DNA of 25,148 nt from Coleophoma eucalyptorum (taxonomy: Eukaryota; Ascomycota; Leotiomycetes; Helotiales; Dermateaceae): contig JALRME010000089.1 in assembly GCA_026120035.1 (NCBI GenBank), forward strand, positions 1 to 25,148. Reading direction: 5' to 3'. Made by a program: the position numbers and the translations under genes. Every line of letters begins with the position of its first letter. Position 1 is the stretch's first letter. Below the pieces are notes generated by a model. It ran no database searches. It was not told the DNA's origin and saw nothing but the letters and a program-made list of their open reading frames with translations. Below, one piece after another: positions 19,330-25,148 of the stretch.

Positions 19330-21969
19330 ATGTTGGGATTCTTCCGACTTGTACAAAATCTCTGCAGGTTCCTATGCCTGAGTCTCTTCCTATGGAATTT
19401 TATAGATGCACATTCTCCCAGAGCAAAGAACCTTCAGGGCAGGATTACCCCGTCCGCAAGTCGCGAGCGTGTTAGCATCAATAGCAATTGGAAGTTCCAA
19501 CGCTTCGAATCGAACCCTGATGGTCTGTCCTATAATGACACACTAAAGCCCTGGATACTTCCGTTAGCCAACGACTACATCATTGATGGCAGCAAGTCTT
19601 ACCGCCCCAACGGGACTGGCCCCACTGCCGAATATGTGCAAGCATCGTTCAGTGATGGGGCTTGGGAAACGGTCACTCTACCCCATGACTGGGCTATTAA
19701 GGGACCCTTCGGCGCCCCTGGTATCAGCGGAGGAATGGGTCGATTGCCGTCAAATGGAGTTGGATGGTATCGCCGAAACTTGACAGTAGGAGCAAGTGCT
19801 GTTGGGAAGTCGGTATTTCTGGAAATTGACGGTGCCATGTCGTACTCAGCTGTCTGGCTCAATGGTGAGCTTGTGGGCGGGTGGCCTTATGGATATACGT
19901 CCTTTCGACTCGACCTAACCCCATACGCAAAAGTGGGCGAGAACAATGTGCTTGCCATTCGCTTGGACAATGCCATCGAATCTTCGCGCTGGTATCCAGG
20001 GGCTGGAATTTATCGCAATGTGTGGCTCGTCACGGTCGACCCGGTGCATGTGGGATATCTGGGCACGCGCATCACAACGCCAACAGTCTCGGCTGACGAA
20101 GCGACAATTCAATTCGTTGTGGATATTGAGAACTCGGGAGACCTAAGAAAAGAGGTAGGCGTAGAGACCAGAATTCGTCTCCTTGGTGACCAGGATGCTG
20201 TGGCCGAATTTCCACGGGGAACGGTAAGTGTGGCGGCACTGGGGAAACAAACTGTTAACAACTCAGTGACAATTACGAACCCCCTTCTCTGGGGGCCACA
20301 GCCAAATCAGACCGCGAATCTTTACGTAGCTGTGACAACGCTCCTCACCGGAAACGGCACAATTCTCGACACATATGAGACGAAGTTTGGTATTCGCTCT
20401 GTGACTTACGATGGGGATAGGGGTCTGCTAGTCAACGGAGAGCCAGTACGTATCCAGGGAACCAACAATCACCACGACCATGGCAGTCTCGGTGCTGCAT
20501 TCAACAGCAGAGCCGCTGAGCGCCAACTGCAGATGCTGCTGGAGATGGGAAGCAATGCCCTCCGAATGTCGCACAACCCGCCGGCACCAGAGCTTTTGGA
20601 TATGGCTGACAGCATGGGCTTCCTGGTGATTAATGAAGCCTTTGACTGTTGGAATGAAGCGAAAGTGGACAATGACTACCATCTATTGTTTTCGGATTGG
20701 CACGAGCCCGACCTGCGATCCTTCATCCGGCGGGACTCCAACCATCCGTCCGTCATCGTCTGGAGCATCGGAAACGAGATCCCTGAGCAGAGAACCGACG
20801 CTGGTGGAGTAACTGGTCAAACATTGATCGACATCATCCAAGAAGAGGACCCAACGCGACCAGTGACTTCAGCTTTGAACAATGGCCAACCTGGTGATCC
20901 GCTGGCGGACGAGCTGAACGTCGAGAGTCTCAACTACCAAGGCGAGGGGAGAGGCACGTCATGGACAAGCACTTTCCCCAATTTCCACGCCGCCTACCCA
21001 GACAAGATGATCTGGACGAGTGAGAGTGCATCCACCGTCAGCACGCGGGGAACGTACATTTTCCCAGTCGTGGGAAATATGAGCCAGGTGGTCGATGACC
21101 AGCCTGGAAATGGTGGTAACTCGACCTCACAACAAGTCAGTGCCTATGAGTTGTATGCGCCATACTGGGCGTCTTCCCCCGACAAGGTCTTTAAGCAACA
21201 AGACCTCTATCCCTACGTTGCGGGAGAGTTCGTGTGGACTGGGTGGGATTATATCGGCGAGCCGACGCCGTATGACGAGGGCTTCACTGCGCGTAGTTCC
21301 TACTTTGGCATCATCGACCTGGCCGGCTTCAAGAAGGACAGATTTTTCTTGTACCAGTCACGCTGGCGACCTGATTTAGCCATGGCGCATATTTTGCCAC
21401 ACTGGAGTTGGGGTACTGACCGTGTTGGCCAGATTACGCCTGTCCATGTATTCTCCGCTGCGGATGAGGCGGAACTGTTTATAAACGGAAAATCGGCTGG
21501 CAGATTGACCAAGGAGGCTTATACATACCGTTTTCGCTGGGACAATGTCACCTATGCCCCTGGTGAACTCCACGTTGTCACGTATAAGGATGGGATATTA
21601 TGGGCTGAGGACAAGAAGAAGACGGTCGGTGCCGTGGCTGGGTTAAAACTAACGGCGGACCGGACGACAATTGCAGCGGATGCGTATGACTTGTCTTTCA
21701 TCAGTGTTGCGGTGGTTGACAGCAACGGTGAAGTGGTGCCGGAGGCTGAGAACAACATCACATTTTCTGTTTCAGGTCCAGGAGAGATTTTATCCACGGA
21801 CAATGGGAATCCTGTTGATCAAACAGCGTTTCCATCCTTGTCTCGTGATGCCTTTAAAGGTTTTGCTCTGGCCATTGTGCATGCCAATGCTGGTGAATCT
21901 GGAGAGATCACTGTGACTGCAAGTGCAGATGGTCTTGTTAGTAGTTTGGTGGTTATACAGGCTGTATAG
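19330..21969 (+). CDS. Secreted GH2 glycosidase (beta-galactosidase type)
   Basis: An intronless 879-residue protein. I chose ATG 19330 over the in-frame ATG at 19255, which follows the TATA box directly. From 19330 the protein begins with a clear signal peptide (hydrophobic core LCLSLFLWNF, cut near residue 28). The jelly-roll sugar-binding domain (to about residue 230; TLPHDWAI, GGMGRLPSNGVGWYRR, DGAMSYSAVWLNG) precedes an immunoglobulin-like domain. The TIM barrel follows (GTNNHHDHGSLGAAF, MGSNALRMSHNPP). The acid/base is E483 in WSIGNEIPEQ and the nucleophile E565 in WTSESAS. FVWTGWDYIGEPTPYD follows, then two beta-rich C-terminal domains, the last invasin/Big-like. It probably releases terminal beta-galactose or a related sugar outside the cell; the exact sugar is not certain. 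It looks intact. Its GC content is visibly higher than the flanking DNA. Confidence 0.92.
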   Translation: MLGFFRLVQNLCRFLCLSLFLWNFIDAHSPRAKNLQGRITPSASRERVSINSNWKFQRFESNPDGLSYNDTLKPWILPLANDYIIDGSKSYRPNGTGPTAEYVQASFSDGAWETVTLPHDWAIKGPFGAPGISGGMGRLPSNGVGWYRRNLTVGASAVGKSVFLEIDGAMSYSAVWLNGELVGGWPYGYTSFRLDLTPYAKVGENNVLAIRLDNAIESSRWYPGAGIYRNVWLVTVDPVHVGYLGTRITTPTVSADEATIQFVVDIENSGDLRKEVGVETRIRLLGDQDAVAEFPRGTVSVAALGKQTVNNSVTITNPLLWGPQPNQTANLYVAVTTLLTGNGTILDTYETKFGIRSVTYDGDRGLLVNGEPVRIQGTNNHHDHGSLGAAFNSRAAERQLQMLLEMGSNALRMSHNPPAPELLDMADSMGFLVINEAFDCWNEAKVDNDYHLLFSDWHEPDLRSFIRRDSNHPSVIVWSIGNEIPEQRTDAGGVTGQTLIDIIQEEDPTRPVTSALNNGQPGDPLADELNVESLNYQGEGRGTSWTSTFPNFHAAYPDKMIWTSESASTVSTRGTYIFPVVGNMSQVVDDQPGNGGNSTSQQVSAYELYAPYWASSPDKVFKQQDLYPYVAGEFVWTGWDYIGEPTPYDEGFTARSSYFGIIDLAGFKKDRFFLYQSRWRPDLAMAHILPHWSWGTDRVGQITPVHVFSAADEAELFINGKSAGRLTKEAYTYRFRWDNVTYAPGELHVVTYKDGILWAEDKKKTVGAVAGLKLTADRTTIAADAYDLSFISVAVVDSNGEVVPEAENNITFSVSGPGEILSTDNGNPVDQTAFPSLSRDAFKGFALAIVHANAGESGEITVTASADGLVSSLVVIQAV

Positions 21970-22352
21970 GTGTCCAGCTTGGGACTTCTAGCTTCTGCTT
22001 TCACAATGACACAGTTCAATGGCATATCGGCTTCCGTCACGACATTGCTCCTAACAGCAAATCTTATGGCGCGCGCCATATTCCACCTAGGTTTCTCTTT
22101 CGAACCTAGTTGGTCTTCTTCTGCCACTGTATCATAGCTTATCGGCTGCACCTTTACACTGTTATAGCTAGAACTTGCTGAGGCTGAAGCATCGAAGAAT
22201 TCTTTAGCCCCTTCAAGCGGTAGGCTTCTGAGTTTGCTGAAGGTTACGTCGTTTATCCTGAAATCAAGGCTGCATAGTATGGTCGGCAAACTTCTTACTT
22301 CCTGCAAACATTCAATAAATCTACTAAAGTTTTTCTTCTCCTCGCTTTCCAT
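21819..22352 (-). CDS. Unrecognised ORF overlapping the GH2 3' end (177 residues)
   Basis: The ORF starts at ATG 22352 and runs antisense into the last 151 bases of the GH2 gene. The first 126 residues or so lie in intergenic DNA and look protein-like: an acidic start (MESEEKKNFSRFIECLQEV), a Ser-rich stretch (FDASASASSSYNS) and KEKPRWNMARAIRFAVRS. The part antisense to GH2 is probably a meaningless extension. An acceptor-like TTTGCTGTTAG at about 22043-22053 on the minus strand could mean a spliced or truncated gene. I do not recognise the family and give it no function. Confidence 0.28.
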   Translation of the reverse strand: MESEEKKNFSRFIECLQEVRSLPTILCSLDFRINDVTFSKLRSLPLEGAKEFFDASASASSSYNSVKVQPISYDTVAEEDQLGSKEKPRWNMARAIRFAVRSNVVTEADMPLNCVIVKAEARSPKLDTYTACITTKLLTRPSALAVTVISPDSPALACTMARAKPLKASRDKDGNAV

Positions 22353-22419
22353 AGCGCCCTATTAGTTATGTTGAAGAGAAGCGAAAGCAGCTAAGAGGTT
22401 ATAAATATCACGCTATTTC
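22353..22419. other. Break region upstream of ABC half
   Basis: Short sequence between the antisense ORF and the ABC half-gene. Neither here nor in 21970-22352 is any trace of a first transmembrane domain or first nucleotide-binding domain visible. Confidence 0.5.
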
Positions 22420-24446
22420 ATGGAACACAAACGTTATATAAACCCAAATTCTTGCTTCTTTCTATTTTTACCAATAGAAGAATGTTACACAAACTGGAAA
22501 AGAAACGCAAATTATGCTCGATGTTCTAAGAATCTATGTTGGTATGTGCAACATCAACATTGGCCGTGGATTACAGCGGTACTCATTCCATGTTTTGTCG
22601 GAGGTAAACCTTTTCTTTTTTTGACACTTTATTCAACCAAGAGGCTTACTCTAAAATAAATTCAGGTCTCATACATTCTAGTGAGGCTATACTCTTTGGA
22701 CGAATTGTCAATGTCTTTCTGCGACCGCAATCAGAAGTGCACAGTGACATGAATTTCTGGGCCTTGATGTTCTTGATTCTGGCAGTCGTAACCCTGGTAA
22801 CATATGGTTTGGCAGGGTGGCTTGGGACAAAGCTAGCCTATGCTCTCATGGTATCCATCTGACAGAAGTTCCCTACAAACATGCTTAAGCAGACCGTTGC
22901 ATACTTTGACGAACAGCAAAACAGCGCGGATTTCCTCCTTGCGCGCTTGAACCAGCATTTGGCCCAACTCCAAAACTTTCTTGGGATGAATCTCTGTCTC
23001 GTAATTATCATTCTGGTCAACACAGTCTCATGTGTGATTGTTGCAATCGCGGCAGGTTGGAAATTCGGCCTCGTTACTGTGTTTGGCTGTCTTCCGCCAA
23101 TTTGTGCTGCAGGTGGGGTGCGGATACGTCTCGAAAACAAATTTGAGCGCAAACATCGTCAGTTATATCTGGAAAGCACAAACTTTGCAGCGGAGTACAT
23201 TGCTTCGATGCGCACTGTGCTTTCATTGTGTTTAGAGAAGACACTGATAAATGAGTATAAAGTATCGTTGGAAGTGCCACTGAGAGAAGGAGGGAGAATG
23301 GCCTGTGCAACTATGCTACTACTGGCTCTGGTAGAGAGCTTGGAGCTTTGTGGCATGGCCTTAGCCTTCTGGTATGGTGGTAATTTAGTTGCTCAGAGAG
23401 AGTATTGCCTTGCACAATTTTTCACCATCTTCGCAGTGGCTGTGTTTGGTGGCCAAGCCACGAGTGTACTTTTTGGGTTCTCGGGCAGCTTTACGAAGGC
23501 GAAAGTCGCTGCAAGCCAAATTATTACCATGGAACTTGCTGAAAGGAGCTCATCCACCACCCTACCTAGGCCAGAAATCTGTCAGGTCGACTCAGAGAGT
23601 GAAGATTTGTCTCTGGCTTTCACCGATGTTTGTTTCAGGTACCCAATACGACCAGAAGCATCTATCCTTCAGAACTTCAACCTCATAGTCAAACGAGGGG
23701 AGAAAGTCGCACTGGTCGGAGCTTCCGGGTGCGGGAAATCTACAATTCTCTTTCTTCTCGAGAGATTCTACGATCCGGACTCGGGCTCCATTATTCTGAA
23801 TGGAAAGCCTATCTCACAGCTCGATATTAAAATTACCCAGAAAGAGCTTTCTCTCGTAGATCAGGATCAAGTGTTGTACAAGGGCACAGTCAAGGAAAAC
23901 ATTTGTTTAGGACTGGAGGAGACATTCCAGACCATGAGACCGAGGCGGCTTGTAAAAAGGCTGTAATTTGGGATTTCATCTCTTCCCTCCCAGAGGGGCT
24001 CGACACTAGTTGTGGAAACATGGGAATAGCGTTCTCAGGAGGCCAACGGCAGCGCCTAGTCATTGCCAGAGCTTTGCTTAGGAAGTCAAAGATTCTCCTA
24101 CTCGACAAAGCGACGTCAGCGTTGGATTTCGAGATAGAAAATATGTTTTCGGGTGCGTTGGTGGGTATTGAGAGGAGTGTAACGGTGGTGGCTGTCGCTC
24201 ACGTGGGTTACTTCGAACTCTTCTAGATTTGAGCAGTTACTAATATAGGTCCCAGCGTTTTGATACCATTCGAAATTTTGACAGGATACTTATGCTGGAG
24301 CGGGGTAGGGTTGTTGAGTTGGGCTCGTATGACGAGTTGATCAGCAGGAAAGGGATGTTTCACCAAATGGTATGTTTGTTCCAACTCGCAAGACTAGAAG
24401 CTTCATACTGACAATCGCTCAGTGTATATGCTTCAGCATACCATGA
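22420..24446 (+). pseudogene. ABC-B (MDR-type) exporter, C-terminal half only, pseudogene
   Basis: The sequence corresponds to TMD2-NBD2 of a full-size ABC-B exporter. Segments are 22420-22603, 22666-24202 (with defects), 24256-24369 and 24423-24446, with introns of 62, 53 and 53 bases. It begins in the linker before TMD2 (QHWPWITAVLIPCFVGG). Motifs are Walker A GASGCGKST (about 23718-23744), Q-loop LVDQDQVLY, signature FSGGQRQR, Walker B LLLDKATSALD and H-loop VAVAH, continuing after an intron as RFDTIRNFDRILMLERG. Defects are a stop at 22860-22862 where the family has a charged residue (likely CGA to TGA), a one-base loss near 23918-23921, and the Walker B catalytic Glu changed to Lys (AAA 24107-24109). 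TMD1 and NBD1 are missing altogether. It was possibly the exporter of a nearby metabolite cluster; it is dead now. Confidence 0.85.
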
Positions 24447-24994
24447 CAAGCTGAACTGATATTTGAGGTTCGAATGGTACACTAATATCAAAAGTCGATT
24501 GGGACCCGCTACGATTCTTTGAGGAAGAATTAAAGGGTGACAAAGAATCCATCATAAGTCAAGCTGTGTATCCAAGTGGTTTTTCAAATTGAAAAAAACC
24601 TCTTCGATGTTCGCAGTCCCTTGTTTGAAAGCTCTAAGATGAAACATGACTTTGCTTTTTCCTTTCCATCCTAAACAGTGTTAACATTAAAGATCGCCTA
24701 TTTGTGCTTTCTGTCAACTGTTTGGCTATATTTCACCCAATCGGTAAACCGGGCAAATCAGTTAACATTACTTATTTTCCGCTGGTTTAATCTTATGATC
24801 CAACCACTCTCCATACTTTCTTCTTTATTCATCATATTTTTGATTCTCAAAGTTACAACAATGAAATTGTTAGGCTGACCATATGTCGAGGGCCTTTCTG
24901 TGTGGGGTGCGAAAACATCAGCATATGAGTGAAACCGCCCCATAATCATTCGAAGCCGTACGACTAATCTGACTTTTTGTATAACGTGCACCAT
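24447..24994. other. AT-rich tail without genes
   Basis: No supported coding region. Short ORFs at 24678-24878 (+) and 24758-25030 (-) overlap each other and show no domain. Confidence 0.5.
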
Positions 24995-25025
24995 AAGCGA
25001 ATGGGTCACACAAGCGAATGGGTCA
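24995..25025. repeat. 17-base tandem duplication 1
   Basis: AAGCGAATGGGTCACAC (24995-25011) is followed at once by a second copy, AAGCGAATGGGTCA plus a diverging end. The first 14 bases are identical. Confidence 0.75.
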
Positions 25026-25063
25026 GTCATATAATAAATTCGCGAAATTCTTATAACGTGACT

Positions 25064-25097
25064 TATGGGCTAACGCTCAGTATGGGCTAACGCTCAG
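25064..25097. repeat. 17-base tandem duplication 2
   Basis: TATGGGCTAACGCTCAG occurs twice, exactly, at 25064-25080 and 25081-25097. Each of the two duplications follows a TATAACGTG word (24980-24988 and 25052-25060), so the two blocks form a larger loose repeat. Confidence 0.8.
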
Positions 25098-25148
25098 CGA
25101 ACCTTACATTTCTACTCTAGATCTTGTTCTACGACCTACACATTCATT

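Noticed and set aside
24464..24480. tRNA-like GGTTCGAAT word
   Set aside because: The flanks do not pair as a T-arm and no anticodon arm or acceptor stem lies upstream.
1..25148. CRISPR arrays, operons or ribosome binding sites
   Set aside because: The intron-bearing fungal gene structure makes bacterial features irrelevant, and no spacer-repeat pattern is present.

Overview
The window looks like a filamentous ascomycete chromosome (Pezizomycotina, possibly Leotiomycetes; the class is a guess). Evidence: most genes carry short introns of about 50 to 165 bases with GT-AG ends and CTAAC/CTGAC-like branch sites. There are two Zn2Cys6 regulators, three HXXHC (UstYa/DUF3328-type) membrane proteins, a fungal P450, a HET-domain relic and an ABC-B transporter relic. 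The gene-poor stretches are AT-rich and full of TAG/TA steps. The relics carry C-to-T and G-to-A type defects, as expected of RIP (repeat-induced point mutation).

Layout. 1-1048: AT-rich DNA, then an orphan C-terminal half of an AflR-like regulator. 1263-2533 (-): a four-exon UstYa-like gene whose first HXXHC motif sits in a 31-base exon. 2534-3851: gene-free with short degenerate repeats. 3852-4664 (-): a DUF924-like protein, divergent from the AflR-like Zn2Cys6 gene at 5288-6673 (+). 7002-7877 (-) and 8418-9267 (+): two HXXHC proteins divergently transcribed from a shared 540-base promoter that holds CGG triplets at an exact 16-base period. 10653-12311 (-): a second Zn2Cys6 regulator. 13974-15798 (+): a four-exon cytochrome P450 with an atypical I-helix. 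16893-17856 (+): a HET-domain pseudogene. 18540-18770: a relic that may be F-box/LRR-like. 19330-21969 (+): an intronless secreted GH2 beta-galactosidase-type enzyme. 22420-24446 (+): the C-terminal half (TMD2-NBD2) of an ABC-B exporter, broken by a stop, a frameshift and a Walker B Glu-to-Lys change. 24447-25148: AT-rich DNA ending in two different 17-base tandem duplications.

How it fits together. Three HXXHC proteins, a P450, two regulators and a DUF924-like protein within about 14.5 kb make a plausible specialised-metabolite tailoring cluster. In known cases (ustiloxin, phomopsin, asperipin, cyclochlorotine) UstYa-type proteins modify ribosomal or non-ribosomal peptides. No NRPS, PKS, terpene synthase or recognisable Kex2-repeat precursor peptide is visible here. 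Either the scaffold gene lies outside, or it is an unrecognised short or spliced gene, or the oxidases act on something undescribed. The region from about 15.8 kb onward (HET, LRR-like and ABC relics) is decaying DNA around one healthy-looking GH2 gene. All splice models were built by eye from frame continuity and family motifs.
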